From PALSA-129 sp963842505 (GTDB lineage: Bacteria > Acidobacteriota > Terriglobia > Bryobacterales > Bryobacteraceae), in the NCBI GenBank assembly GCA_963842505.1, contig CAWJGZ010000004.1:1488001-1552000 (forward strand): a DNA stretch of 64,000 bases, read 5' to 3'. The position numbers and the translations under genes were made by a program. Position 1 is the first letter of the stretch, and the number at the start of each line of letters is the position of its first letter. The notes beneath the pieces are model-generated. The model made no database searches and was not told the origin of the DNA. It saw only the letters and a list, made by a program, of their open reading frames with translations. This document shows positions 15,340 to 25,512 of the stretch, one piece after another.

Positions 15340-16116
15340 CTATTTAACAACGCCGCGCTCCGAAGCGCGGATGAATTCCAGCAACTCTTCCACCGCGCCC
15401 GATGCCGGCACTTCGGCGCGGATACGTTCCATGGCCTGCGAGGTGTTGAGGCCCGATCGCGTGAGCAGCCGGAAGGCCGTCTGCAGAGATTCGATTACGG
15501 GCTGCGGAAAGCCGCGCCGTTCCAGCCCCACGCTGTTGGCGCCGAACACGCTCACTTCCGGCTTGTTACTGGTGAGCGAGAACGGCAGGATGTCCTGCTT
15601 GATTACGCTGTAGGGACCGATAAATGCGTGGCGGCCGATGCGGCAAAATTGATGCACGCCGCTGAACGGGCTGACGTCGGCCCAATCTTCGATAATCACG
15701 TGGCCCGCCAGACCCACCGAGTTGCCGAGGATCACGTGGTCGCCGATGCGGCAGTCGTGCGCCACGTGAACATAGGTCATCAGCAGGTTGTCGCTGCCGA
15801 TCGAGGTGACCAGGCCGCCGCCTTGGGTGCCGCGGTGGATGGTCACGAACTCACGGATGCGGTTGCGGTCGCCGATGCGTGTCTCGGAGCGTTCGCCTTT
15901 ATACTTCAGATCCTGCGGGGCGGCCCCAATGCTCGCGAACGGAAAGAAAGTATTGTCTTCACCGATGCGCATGGGGCCTTCCAGGTAGAGGTTGGCCATC
16001 AGGCGGGTGCGCGCGCCGATTTCGACTTCCGCGCCCACGACGCAGTATGGACCGATGTCGGCGCTCTCCGCGATGCGCGCCCGCGGGTCCACGATGGCGG
16101 TCGGATGGATGGGCAT
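15340..16116 (-). CDS. lpxA: UDP-N-acetylglucosamine acyltransferase LpxA
   Basis: LpxA attaches the first 3-hydroxyacyl chain to UDP-GlcNAc in lipid A synthesis. The 258-residue length is standard. Residues 1-190 are left-handed beta-helix hexapeptide repeats (IGPYCVVG, IGARTRLM, IGEDNTFFPF and so on); the conserved VHVAHDCRIGDH segment at 116-127 carries His117 and His120, equivalent to the catalytic region of E. coli LpxA. The C-terminal helical domain (195-258) is present. It starts directly after the fabZ stop and is followed by lpxI, a classic lipid A operon order. Confidence 0.96.
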   Translation of the reverse strand: MPIHPTAIVDPRARIAESADIGPYCVVGAEVEIGARTRLMANLYLEGPMRIGEDNTFFPFASIGAAPQDLKYKGERSETRIGDRNRIREFVTIHRGTQGGGLVTSIGSDNLLMTYVHVAHDCRIGDHVILGNSVGLAGHVIIEDWADVSPFSGVHQFCRIGRHAFIGPYSVIKQDILPFSLTSNKPEVSVFGANSVGLERRGFPQPVIESLQTAFRLLTRSGLNTSQAMERIRAEVPASGAVEELLEFIRASERGVVK

Positions 16117-16590
16117 TTAAGCCACCGGCGCCGGCGGCTTTTCTTCCTTGTCGGCGAGCTTGCACATGACTTCGGCCTCGGCCACCACGGCCCCATCGAC
16201 AGTGGCTACTCCGGCCATCTTGGCGACGCTGGCTTTACGCTTGATCACTTTCATTTCCATGCGCAGCGTGTCGCCTGGCACCACCGGCCTGCGGAAACGG
16301 GCGTTCTCAATGGCAACCAGCAGCACCAGCTTATTGTGCCGGTCCTCCATGTTCTTCAGCACCAACACGCCGGCGGTCTGCGCCATGGCTTCGATGATGA
16401 GGACACCCGGCATCACCGGGAAATCGGGGAAGTGGCCCTGAAAGAATGGCTCGTTGGCCGTAACATTCTTGATGCCGATGATGCGTTCGGCGTCCATTTC
16501 GACGATGCGGTCCACCAGCAGGAACGGGTAGCGATGGGGAAGAATCTCCCGAATGTCATTAATGTCTAAAACCGTCATGGAAGACGCCAT
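16117..16590 (-). CDS. fabZ: 3-hydroxyacyl-ACP dehydratase FabZ
   Basis: FabZ dehydrates 3-hydroxyacyl-ACP in fatty acid elongation and competes with LpxA for the same substrate, which explains the pairing. The hot-dog-fold core is intact: LPHRYPFLLVDRIV near residues 18-30, then GHFPDFPVMPGVLIIEAMAQ at 52-71, with catalytic His53 and Glu67. I use the ATG at 16590 (157 residues). A later in-frame ATG at 16578 (MTVLDI) is equally plausible, and the frame is open to 16605. The C-terminus has a short charged tail (DKEEKPPAPVA). Confidence 0.95.
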   Translation of the reverse strand: MASSMTVLDINDIREILPHRYPFLLVDRIVEMDAERIIGIKNVTANEPFFQGHFPDFPVMPGVLIIEAMAQTAGVLVLKNMEDRHNKLVLLVAIENARFRRPVVPGDTLRMEMKVIKRKASVAKMAGVATVDGAVVAEAEVMCKLADKEEKPPAPVA

Positions 16591-16638
16591 TATCGCATGA
16601 AGCACTCAGACCGTAGCCTGCCGATAACTGATTCTGAG

Positions 16639-16798
16639 TTCACCGCAGAGACGCAGAGACGCGGAGAAAACTGAGAGAAACAAGAATCTCGATTGATCCC
16701 GTCTCTCTATTTCCTTCCTGCTCGCGCCGGCGGACGGGCATCGCACCAACTCTCCAATTCTTCAGTTTTTCTCTGCGTCTCCGCGCCTCCGCGGTGAA
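16639..16798. repeat. 160-bp intergenic inverted repeat (TTCACCGCAGAG arms)
   Basis: The element starts TTCACCGCAGAGACGCAGAG and ends with the near reverse complement (…CTCTGCGTCTCCGCGCCTCC then GCGGTGAA). The arms of about 36 bp, through the AAAACTGA / TCAGTTTT ends, pair with few mismatches around a roughly 88-base centre. It fills most of the gap between the divergent fabZ and M20-peptidase genes. The CTCTGCG/GCGGTGAA text resembles repeats I remember from many environmental genomes. It carries no credible coding frame and may be a MITE-like or structured element. Confidence 0.7.
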
Positions 16799-16825
16799 GA
16801 TGCCGTTAAAGGCTATCATAAAACC

Positions 16826-17965
16826 GTGGATTCCATTCTCTCCTACGTGGCCGCGCGACAGCGCGAAGTCACGGCTCTGATTCGCCAGTTCGCGGAATGC
16901 GAATCGCCTAGCGACGACCCGGCAGCCGTCAACCGGTTCGTGGAACTGGTCTCCGATACGGTAACACCCATGGCGCGGGTGAAGACCTGTCACGGCGGCA
17001 GGTTCGGCAAGCATTTGCTGTGCGAAATGAACCTGCCGGGGCCCAAGAAGAGCGGCCAGATTCTCGCGCTGGGTCACTCCGACACGGTCTGGCCCCTGGG
17101 TACGCTGCGAACCATGCCATTCCGCGAGGCGGAAGGCCGGCTGTGGGGGCCCGGCGTGCTGGACATGAAGGCGGGCATCGCGTTCTTTGTGTTCGCCGCG
17201 CGCGCACTGCGGGATTTGGAGATCCCGGTTCCCTCGAAAGTGCTGCTGCTGCTCAATTCCGACGAAGAAGTGGGCAGCGGGAGCTCGCGCCCGATCATCG
17301 AAAAAAACGCCAGGGCCAGCAAAGCGGTGCTGGTGTTGGAGCCCGGCACGGGGCTCGCAGGCAAGCTGAAGACGGCGCGCAAAGGCGTGGGCGATTTCAC
17401 CATCGTGGTGCACGGCAAGGCCGCGCATGCCGGCGTGGATTTTGCCGAGGGCGCAAGCGCTGTCCTGGAGCTGGCGAGGCAGATCGATCAGATCGCCGGA
17501 TTCACGCAACCGGAGCGGGGCATCACGGTGAACCCGGGAGTCATATCGGGAGGAACGCGCTGCAACGTGGTGGCGTCGGAAGCCCGCGCCGAAGTGGACA
17601 TCCGGGTGATCAAGTTGAGTGACGCAGCCGCGCTGGAAAAACGCTTTCGCGGGCTGCGCGCCTTCGATTCGCGGTGCACTTTGGAAATCACCGGAGGGTT
17701 GAACCGTCCGCCCATGGAACGCTCCGCCGGAATCGTCGAACTATTCCGCACGGCGCAAAAGCTGGGCCGCGACCTGGGTGTGGAGATCGAAGAATCGATG
17801 AGCGGCGGCGGCTCGGACGGCAACTTCAGCGCCGCGCTGGGCATCCCGACGCTTGACGGTCTGGGCGGCGTCGGTGAAGGCGCCCACGCCGCTAACGAAA
17901 GCATCCTGGCAACCCGTATCGCCGACCGGACGGCGCTGATTGCCAAACTGCTGGCAACGCTGTAG
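16826..17965 (+). CDS. M20-family metallopeptidase, carboxypeptidase G2-like
   Basis: A 379-residue cytoplasmic zinc exopeptidase. Metal and catalytic residues can be placed: GHSDTVWP with His84 and Asp86 (residues 83-90), GVLDMKAG with Asp113, NSDEEVGS with Glu147 and Glu148, and a late GGGSDGNF plus EGAHAANE with the last His. The dimerisation domain (about 190-295) contains KAAHAGVDFAEGASAV. This layout matches glutamate carboxypeptidase / CPG2 relatives, which remove C-terminal Glu or similar residues. The start is a GTG at 16826, between the end of the inverted repeat and the conserved N-terminus. No signal peptide is seen. Confidence 0.87.
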   Translation: MDSILSYVAARQREVTALIRQFAECESPSDDPAAVNRFVELVSDTVTPMARVKTCHGGRFGKHLLCEMNLPGPKKSGQILALGHSDTVWPLGTLRTMPFREAEGRLWGPGVLDMKAGIAFFVFAARALRDLEIPVPSKVLLLLNSDEEVGSGSSRPIIEKNARASKAVLVLEPGTGLAGKLKTARKGVGDFTIVVHGKAAHAGVDFAEGASAVLELARQIDQIAGFTQPERGITVNPGVISGGTRCNVVASEARAEVDIRVIKLSDAAALEKRFRGLRAFDSRCTLEITGGLNRPPMERSAGIVELFRTAQKLGRDLGVEIEESMSGGGSDGNFSAALGIPTLDGLGGVGEGAHAANESILATRIADRTALIAKLLATL

Positions 17966-17990
17966 GACGGGCCTCGCGGCCGGGCGAACA

Positions 17991-18009
17991 CCGGCGGCAA
18001 GACCGCCGG
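17991..18009. repeat. Palindrome CCGGCGG-CAAGA-CCGCCGG
   Basis: A 7-bp perfect stem with a five-base loop lies between the convergent M20-peptidase and thiE genes, next to a second GC-rich phrase (GGGCCTCGCGGCCGGGCG). It could act as a bidirectional terminator, though no T-run follows, and it resembles the GCCGGC-rich intergenic palindromes at 48501-48541. Confidence 0.45.
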
Positions 18010-18011
18010 CG

Positions 18012-18659
18012 CTACCAGTTGGTCTTACTCGCCGCCCGCCCCCACTCTTCCATACGTTCCCGAAGCGCCCGCGCACTTGCCGCCGCCGGCATCAGCCCTG
18101 CGATCACCGCAACCGAATCAGCCCCCGCGCTCCACACATCGCGCGCATTTTCGAGCGTGATCCCGCCAATCCCGATCAGCGGCTTCTCCGTCAGCCCGCG
18201 GCATCGCCGGAGTTCATCGAGCCCCACTACCGGGTCGGGCTGGCGCTTGGAAGCGGTGGCAAAGATCGGACCGAGGGCTACGTAATCCACCGGCTCGCCG
18301 GCGGCGGCCGCGAGTTGCGCGGCGCTGTGGCTGGAGAATCCGACAATGGCGTCCGCGGCAAGCAGCTTGCGGGCGTCGCGCGGCGAGAGATCATCCTGGC
18401 CGACGTGCAGGCCGGCATGGAGCAGCGCGGCGACATCGGCGCGGTCATCGATGATCAGACAGGCGCCGGCCTCGCGGCAGAGGCGCGCCACTTCGCGCGA
18501 GGCGGCGAACAGGTCGCGGCTCCAATGCGCCTTGTGGCGGATTTGCAGGATGCCGGCGCCGCCTTCCAGAAACGCCGCGGCGGCGCCCGTCAGCGAAATG
18601 CCCTGGCGGTCGAGCGATTCGGTATCGAGAATGGGGTACACGCGCGGCAGCTTGAGCAT
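18012..18659 (-). CDS. thiE: Thiamine-phosphate synthase
   Basis: ThiE joins the pyrimidine and thiazole phosphates to thiamine phosphate. The 215-residue product, from ATG 18659, has the TIM-barrel signatures VYPILDTESL, GILQIRHKAHWSRDL (usually QLREK), LIIDDRADVAALLHAGLHVGQDDLSPRDAR, VGFSSHSAAQL, YVALGPIFATASK and KPLIGIGGITLENARDVWSAGADSVAVI. The frame continues to 18707, but that part overlaps the divergent ftcD start and is not conserved. No TPP riboswitch is visible in the short 59-bp divergent gap. Other thi genes are not in the window. Confidence 0.92.
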   Translation of the reverse strand: MLKLPRVYPILDTESLDRQGISLTGAAAAFLEGGAGILQIRHKAHWSRDLFAASREVARLCREAGACLIIDDRADVAALLHAGLHVGQDDLSPRDARKLLAADAIVGFSSHSAAQLAAAAGEPVDYVALGPIFATASKRQPDPVVGLDELRRCRGLTEKPLIGIGGITLENARDVWSAGADSVAVIAGLMPAAASARALRERMEEWGRAASKTNW

Positions 18660-18718
18660 TCTTCCGCAGCCAGTATAACGCAGCCATAACGCAGAGCCGT
18701 GTGACACAATGTGGTTTC

Positions 18719-20131
18719 ATGGCGCGACAACTTGTGGAGTGTGTTCCGAATTTTTCCGAAGGGCGCGATGCCGCCAAAATGAATGCCATCGTGGAGGCTA
18801 TCCTGTCGGTGCCCGATGTGGTGCTGCTCGACCGCGAATCGGACACCGATCATAATCGCTGCGTTCTGACGTTCGTCGGACCGCCGGCGGCGGTGGCGGA
18901 CGCGGCCTTCCGCGGGGTCGAAAAGGCGGTCGAGCTGATCGACCTCACCAAGCATCAGGGCGCGCACCCGCGCATCGGAGCGGCCGATGTGGTGCCGTTC
19001 ATCCCCATCGAAGGCGTCACGCTGGAAGAATGTGTGCACCTCGCCGAGCGCGTGGCGGGCGAGATCTGGAGCAAGCTGCGCGTGCCGGTGTACCTCTATG
19101 AATCGGCCGCCAAACGGCCGGACCGCGTCAACCTGGAGAACATCCGGCGCGGCCAGTTCGAAGCCCTGGTGAAAGAGATGGGCGTGGCGCCGGAGCGCGC
19201 GCCGGACGTGGGCGACGCCGTGTGCCACCCGACCGCCGGCGCCACCGTGGTGGGAGCGCGCAAATTCCTGATCGCTTACAACGTCAACCTGGGGACGCCG
19301 GATGTGGCCATCGCCAAGAAGATTGCCAAGACGATCCGCTTTTCCTCGGGCGGCTTCCGCTTTGTGAAGTCCATGGGCGTGATGCTGGGAACGCGCAACC
19401 TGGCGCAGGTTTCCATCAACCTGACGGACTTCGAACAGACGCCCATGCACCTGGTTTTCGAAACCGTGCGCCGCGAGGCCGAGCGTTACGGCGTGCCGGT
19501 TGTGGGCAGCGAAATCGTAGGGCTGATCCCGAAGAAGGCTATCGAGATGTCCGCCGACTATTTCCTGCGTTTCGAAAATTTCCGTCCCGAGCTGGTTCTG
19601 GAGAATCGCGTAGCGGAAGCCATCGGCGCGCGCAGCGGCTTGCCAGAGTTTCTGGACGCGCTGGCCGCCCCCACAGCCACACCCGGCGGCGGCAGCGCCT
19701 CGGCCGCCGCGGCAGCTATGGCGGCGGCGCTGGGCGCCATGGTGACGCGCCTGGCGAAGCAGGACCCCGAGCCATTCGAGACCGACCGCCGCTTCTTCAC
19801 CGAAGCCGTGGATCGCGATGCCGAAGCCTTCCAGAAAGTGATGTTGGCCTACAAGCGGCCGAAAGACGAGCGCGCGCCCTACGTGGAAGCAGCGCTGCAC
19901 GGCGCCGCGGAGGTCCCGCTCGAAGTCTTCGAACGCGCGTCCAAGATGCAGGCCCGCTTAAACGCGCTGCGGATCCCGGCCAAGTTCGGTTCCGACCTGG
20001 CGGTGGCGAAAGCCCTGACGGCGGCCGCCAAGGCCGGCGTTCTGGAAAACGTCAATATCAACCTCGATTCGATTCAGGACCAGGCGTTCAAGTCCGCCGT
20101 GCAGACACGCCTGTGTGCACAGGAGTCATAA
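18719..20131 (+). CDS. ftcD: Glutamate formimidoyltransferase / formimidoyl-THF cyclodeaminase fusion
   Basis: A bifunctional enzyme for the last steps of histidine breakdown by the folate route. Residues 1-300 are the transferase: ARQLVECVPNFSEGRD at the start, HQGAHPRIGAADVVPFIP, and LIAYNVNLGTPD. Residues 310-470 are the cyclodeaminase: PEFLDALAAPTATPGGGSASA through MVTRLAKQDPE to LNALRIPAKFGSDLAVAKALTAAAKAG. The fused form is the animal-type arrangement and is also found in some bacteria. It moves the formimino group of formiminoglutamate to tetrahydrofolate and releases ammonia. The start ATG is at 18719. HutU follows with its start right after the stop. Confidence 0.94.
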   Translation: MARQLVECVPNFSEGRDAAKMNAIVEAILSVPDVVLLDRESDTDHNRCVLTFVGPPAAVADAAFRGVEKAVELIDLTKHQGAHPRIGAADVVPFIPIEGVTLEECVHLAERVAGEIWSKLRVPVYLYESAAKRPDRVNLENIRRGQFEALVKEMGVAPERAPDVGDAVCHPTAGATVVGARKFLIAYNVNLGTPDVAIAKKIAKTIRFSSGGFRFVKSMGVMLGTRNLAQVSINLTDFEQTPMHLVFETVRREAERYGVPVVGSEIVGLIPKKAIEMSADYFLRFENFRPELVLENRVAEAIGARSGLPEFLDALAAPTATPGGGSASAAAAAMAAALGAMVTRLAKQDPEPFETDRRFFTEAVDRDAEAFQKVMLAYKRPKDERAPYVEAALHGAAEVPLEVFERASKMQARLNALRIPAKFGSDLAVAKALTAAAKAGVLENVNINLDSIQDQAFKSAVQTRLCAQES

Positions 20132-21786
<1,655 letters not shown>

Positions 21787-21790
<4 letters not shown>

Positions 21791-23046
21791 GCCAACTGGC
21801 CGTCTGGAATTGTAAACAACTGGTGACGCTGGCCGGCGCGGCGCGGCCTCGCACCGGGGCCGAAATGCGCGATTTGGGAGTGGTCGCCGATGGCGCCATG
21901 CTGGTGCGCGACGGTCGCGTGGAGGCTACCGGAACGCGCGCGGAAATCGAGCGGCGGGTTTCGGCCGATGTGGAGGTTGTCGATGCCGGGGGGCGCATTG
22001 TGCTGCCGGGGTTTGTGGATGCGCACACCCATCCGGTCTTCGCGGGCACGCGGGCGGATGAATTCGAGGAGCGCATGCAAGGCACAACCTACGCCGAAAT
22101 CGCGGCGCGCGGCGGCGGCATTCGCTCCACGGTGCGGCGCACGCGAGAGGCCTCGGAAGCCGAGCTGCTCGAAACCGCGCGGCGGCGCCGTGTCTGGTTC
22201 GCGCGCGGCGGCACCACCACCATCGAAGCCAAATCGGGCTACGGCCTGTCGGTGGAAGCCGAGCTGAAAATGCTGCGGGTGGTGCGGGATCTGGCGGCCG
22301 ATGGCAAACTGCGATACGTCGCCACGTTTCTCGGCGCGCACGAAGTGCCCGGCGAATACAGCGGCCGCATGGACGAGTACATCGCGCTGGTGGTGGAAGA
22401 GATGCTGCCGCGCGTCCGGGCCGAGCGCCTGGCGGAATATTGCGACGTCTTCTGCGAGCCTTCGGTCTTTCCGCCGGAGAAGGCCCGCGTGGTTCTCAAA
22501 GCGGCGCAACGGCTGGGCTTGAAGGTGCGCATGCATGCAGACCAATTCAGCGCCGACACAGGCTCTCTGTTGGCCGCGGAGTTAGGCGCGGCCACCGCCG
22601 ACCACCTGGAGCGCACGGGAACGGCCGGCATGCAGGCGCTGCTCCAGGCCGGGGTGCAACCGGTGCTGTTGCCGGGGTCGGTCTACGCACTCGGATCGAA
22701 CGCTTACCCAGCGGCGCGGCGCATGATCGATCTGGGCCTGGCCGTGGTGCTGGCGACGGATTTCAATCCCGGTTCGTCGCCTACGGCTTCCATGCCGATG
22801 GTGCTCTCGCTGGCAGCCACGCAAATGAAGATGACGGCGGCGGAGTCCATTACCGCTGCCACCATCAATGCTGCCTATAGTTTGGGGCGCGGCGGCGAAT
22901 TGGGGTCGCTGGAGAGGGGTAAGTGGGCCGATTTTGTCGTTCATGATTGTGACGACTATCGGGAACTTCCCTACTTCTTCGGGCGCAACCCCGCCAAGGC
23001 CGTTTATACGAGTGGTACTTGCGCTTACAAATTTTCCAATTATTAA
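21787..23046 (+). CDS. hutI: Imidazolonepropionase
   Basis: HutI hydrolyses imidazolonepropionate to formiminoglutamate, the substrate of FtcD. The 419-residue amidohydrolase has the metal site VDAHTHPVFAG (His80, His82), RGGGIRSTV for substrate binding, RGGTTTIEAKSGYGL, KVRMHADQFS and ATDFNPGSSPT with the final Asp. The frame is open far upstream (from 21523) inside hutU, but the GTG at 21787, overlapping the hutU stop by four bases, gives the correct family N-terminus. HutH (histidine ammonia-lyase), which would make urocanate, is not in the window. Confidence 0.95.
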
Positions 23047-23089
23047 TGATCGATTCGGTGAGTTCCAACGTCTAATCAGGTAGCACCGG

Positions 23090-23335
23090 ATGGACGTACT
23101 TATGAGCCGTACCGATATCGCCAAGCTGAAAGAACTGCGCGCCAAGACCGACCGCCAGCTTATGCAGTTGATCCGCAGCCGCCTGGAGCACGGGCTTGGC
23201 GACGAGCGGACCCATAGGGAAGTGAACGCATGGCTGCCATTGGTAGGGGCGCTAGACCGCGCCGAACTGGAAAGACTGCTCGCCGAGTGGGACAGGCGAT
23301 CGGTTTCTAACGTCTGTCAAGCAGCCGGAGCGTAG
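23090..23335 (+). CDS. Small conserved-looking protein, unknown function
   Basis: An 81-residue, charged, mostly helical protein (TDIAKLKELRAKTDRQLMQL, then IRSRLEHGLGDERTHREVNAW). The ATG at 23102 (MSRTDIAK) is an alternative start. It follows hutI by 43 bases and could be its last cistron. There is no cysteine motif, signal peptide or DNA-binding motif. Its codon use fits its neighbours and the opposite frame is closed, so I keep it as a gene, without function. Confidence 0.5.
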   Translation: MDVLMSRTDIAKLKELRAKTDRQLMQLIRSRLEHGLGDERTHREVNAWLPLVGALDRAELERLLAEWDRRSVSNVCQAAGA

Positions 23336-23357
23336 CCGGCGTGGCCCTCCACGAGAG

Positions 23358-24014
23358 CTACCGCATATAGAACAAGCTCAGCCTGGGCAGCCCCGCCTTT
23401 TCCAGCAAATGCCGCTCCAGGTATTGCTTCTCCAGCATCGACAGTTGATCGGCCGTCATCTTGCCGCGATACGGCCGCAACTGCCGGTCCAGTTCCTGGC
23501 GCGATTGCAGCAGCTCTTCTTCGGTCTGGCGGGTGCGCGCGGCGGCCACCATCTTCTCTTCGAGTACGGTCAGCCGCTGCTCCAGCGCCTCCAGGTCGGC
23601 GAAATGCTGTTCCGCGTCGCCGGCCAGCCTGCCCAGTGACGCGGCAATCTCTTCATACCCGGCCGGCAGAGCGGCCGCATTCCGCTCTAGGTAAGCGCGC
23701 AGTTCGCCGAGCGTGAACGGCGGGGCCGTCTCCTGGCGCGAGCGCTGCGGCGCGGCTTCGGTCATAATCTGCGCTTCCGTAAGCACGGCCTGCGCGCAGA
23801 AGGCCAGGGAGTTCACCATCTGCGTTTTGACTTTGCGGCTGCGCCATTTTTCGAAGGCCTCGTCGATGCCGCGCAGCACCGCTTCGAGCGGCACACCGGA
23901 GTTCTTCCAGCTTTCCAGCAGCGCCCAATCGAGCGGCGAAAGCAGAAAGAGACTGGTTCCCCGCGCTCGCTGAAAATGCTCCTCGACTTCCGTGAAATAG
24001 TTGAAGTAGTTCAA
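23358..24014 (-). CDS. Coiled-coil protein of unknown function next to coaX
   Basis: A 218-residue soluble protein. Residues 1-75 (FNYFTEVEEHFQRARGTSLF, then LLSPLDWALLESWKNSGVPLEAVLRGIDEAFEKW) look like a compact helical domain reminiscent of DnaD-type or replication-initiator helices; residues 125-190 are Glu/Gln/Arg-rich and probably coiled coil. The start overlaps the coaX stop by four bases (ATGA), so it is the last gene of the valS-nadC-birA-coaX run. I recall similar acidobacterial proteins of unknown role but no named family. A nucleic-acid-related role is only a guess. Confidence 0.6.
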   Translation of the reverse strand: MNYFNYFTEVEEHFQRARGTSLFLLSPLDWALLESWKNSGVPLEAVLRGIDEAFEKWRSRKVKTQMVNSLAFCAQAVLTEAQIMTEAAPQRSRQETAPPFTLGELRAYLERNAAALPAGYEEIAASLGRLAGDAEQHFADLEALEQRLTVLEEKMVAAARTRQTEEELLQSRQELDRQLRPYRGKMTADQLSMLEKQYLERHLLEKAGLPRLSLFYMR

Positions 24015-24781
24015 GACCGATGCTGCCGCTCCCAGATCATCGCCAGGCCCTCCAGCGTCAGGTGCTCATCCACTGTTTTGAGAAAGCGCGACCCGTTGAC
24101 GATCATGTGGGCCTGGCCCCCGGTGGCGACGGTTTTGGTGTCCGGCCCCAACTTCTCGAGGATGCGCTCCAGGATTCCGTCGATCATTCCGATCGTTCCA
24201 AAATACAGGCCGGAGCGCATGCTGGCATTGGTGTTGGTGCCCACCACGTCCTTGGGCGGCCGGAAATCCACCATCGGCAGGCGCGCAGTCTTGCTAAACA
24301 GCGCGTCGATGGCGATGCCGATGCCCATTGCGATGGCGCCGCCCAGGTACTCGCCCTGGCGCGAGATGACATCGAAATTAATAGTAGTGCCGAGATCCAC
24401 AACCACGCACGGCCCGCCGTATTTCTGGAACGCCGCGACGCCGTTCACCAGGCGGTCGGCGCCCACCTCGTAAGGATTGTCGTACTTGATGGCGATGCCC
24501 AGATCCGTGCGCGGTCCCACGAACAACGCCTTAACGTGGAAGTAGCGCTCGGCCATGAAGGCGAGCGTGGAATCGATAGGCGGCACCACGCTGGATATGA
24601 TCATGCCGTCGACTTTGGAGATCTCCAGGCCGGCGGGCGAGAACAGGTTGCGCAGCAGGATGCCCCACTCGTCGGCGGTCTGCTCGTGAACCGTACGCAG
24701 CCGCCAGTCACAGATCAGCCTGCCCCCCTCGAAAGCGCCGATGGTGATATTGGAATTACCTGCGTCAAGAGCCAGCAGCAC
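24011..24781 (-). CDS. coaX: Type III pantothenate kinase
   Basis: CoaX phosphorylates pantothenate in the first step of CoA synthesis and, unlike CoaA, is not inhibited by CoA. The 256-residue product has the ASKHA-fold motifs ALDAGNSNITIG (residues 4-15, phosphate loop), GADRLVNGVAAF (pantothenate pocket), VVVDLGTTINFDVI with its acidic residue, GGAIAMGIG and TVATGGQAHMI. I start at the GTG at 24781, five bases after GGAGG; a TTG at 24799 is also in frame but has no such site. The start overlaps the birA end by 17 bases. Confidence 0.93.
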   Translation of the reverse strand: MLLALDAGNSNITIGAFEGGRLICDWRLRTVHEQTADEWGILLRNLFSPAGLEISKVDGMIISSVVPPIDSTLAFMAERYFHVKALFVGPRTDLGIAIKYDNPYEVGADRLVNGVAAFQKYGGPCVVVDLGTTINFDVISRQGEYLGGAIAMGIGIAIDALFSKTARLPMVDFRPPKDVVGTNTNASMRSGLYFGTIGMIDGILERILEKLGPDTKTVATGGQAHMIVNGSRFLKTVDEHLTLEGLAMIWERQHRS

Positions 24782-25484
24782 GTACGCCTCCCGCAACAAT
24801 AAGGGTATCTGTTCCGTCGTCTTTGCGCACGATCAGGAAGCCGGAAGGGTCGAGCCCGGCGGTGGTTCCAACGATCGCGCCGCCGGCCTGATCCACGCGA
24901 ACGCGGCGGCCAGCGGCATAACTGGAAGCCTGCGTGAACAGGCGGAGGATGTCCTGGGGACCCTCGGACATGTACCGATCCACTTCGCGCAGCAGGGCGA
25001 TGAGGATGCCGGCAGCATCGGGATCCCTGCCTGTGTGGGTCTTCAATGATGTGGCGATGTCTTCCAACTCGGCCGGAAATGCCTTGTGATCGAGGTTGAT
25101 GCCGATGCCCGCGATGGCGGTTGAGCCCGAAAGCTGCACCAGAATACCGGCGACTTTCTTGCCGCCGAGCAGGACGTCGTTGGGCCAGCGCAGATCGCAC
25201 GCCGCACCGGTAGCCTGCGCGATGGCATCGGCGGTGGCGAGCCCGAGCGCCAGCGTGAGCACGGGCCGCGGTTCCAGCACCAGCGAGCAATAGAGCCCGC
25301 TGCCGGCCGCGGAGTGCCAGGAGCGTCCATGGCGCCCCTGCCCGGCGGTTTGTTCGCCGGCGACGACCACGTAGCCGGCCGGCCGGCTGGCCGCGGCTCG
25401 CATGGTGGAATCGATCGAGCTGAAGTAGTCGATGGCTCGCCCCGGGAATTCGCGGCGGACGCGTTCGAGGTCGGATGAGGTCAT
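24765..25484 (-). CDS. birA: Biotin-[acetyl-CoA-carboxylase] ligase, catalytic domain only
   Basis: BirA attaches biotin to the carboxyl carrier protein. The 239-residue protein (ATG 25484) shows SIDSTMRAAAS, the biotinyl-AMP loop GEQTAGQGRHGRSW (residues 43-56), LRWPNDVLLGGKKVAGIL (near 99-115) with the catalytic Lys, and GIGINLDHK. There is no N-terminal winged helix, so it cannot act as the biotin-operon repressor that E. coli BirA is. The frame is open to 25604, but those residues overlap nadC and are not conserved. It sits 28 bp after nadC and overlaps coaX. Confidence 0.92.
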   Translation of the reverse strand: MTSSDLERVRREFPGRAIDYFSSIDSTMRAAASRPAGYVVVAGEQTAGQGRHGRSWHSAAGSGLYCSLVLEPRPVLTLALGLATADAIAQATGAACDLRWPNDVLLGGKKVAGILVQLSGSTAIAGIGINLDHKAFPAELEDIATSLKTHTGRDPDAAGILIALLREVDRYMSEGPQDILRLFTQASSYAAGRRVRVDQAGGAIVGTTAGLDPSGFLIVRKDDGTDTLIVAGGVRAAGS

Positions 25485-25512
25485 GAGCGGACCTTGCCTG
25501 GCTGGCTCAATG

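Noticed and set aside
13653..15347. A 564-codon open frame on the plus strand
   Set aside because: It lies across the Gfo/Idh and lpxI genes in antisense and shows no domain.
15331..16569. A 412-codon open frame on the plus strand
   Set aside because: Antisense to lpxA and fabZ, both certain.
18605..18720. A TPP riboswitch upstream of thiE
   Set aside because: The divergent gap is too short and lacks the conserved CTGAGA and ACCTGATCTGG-like boxes.
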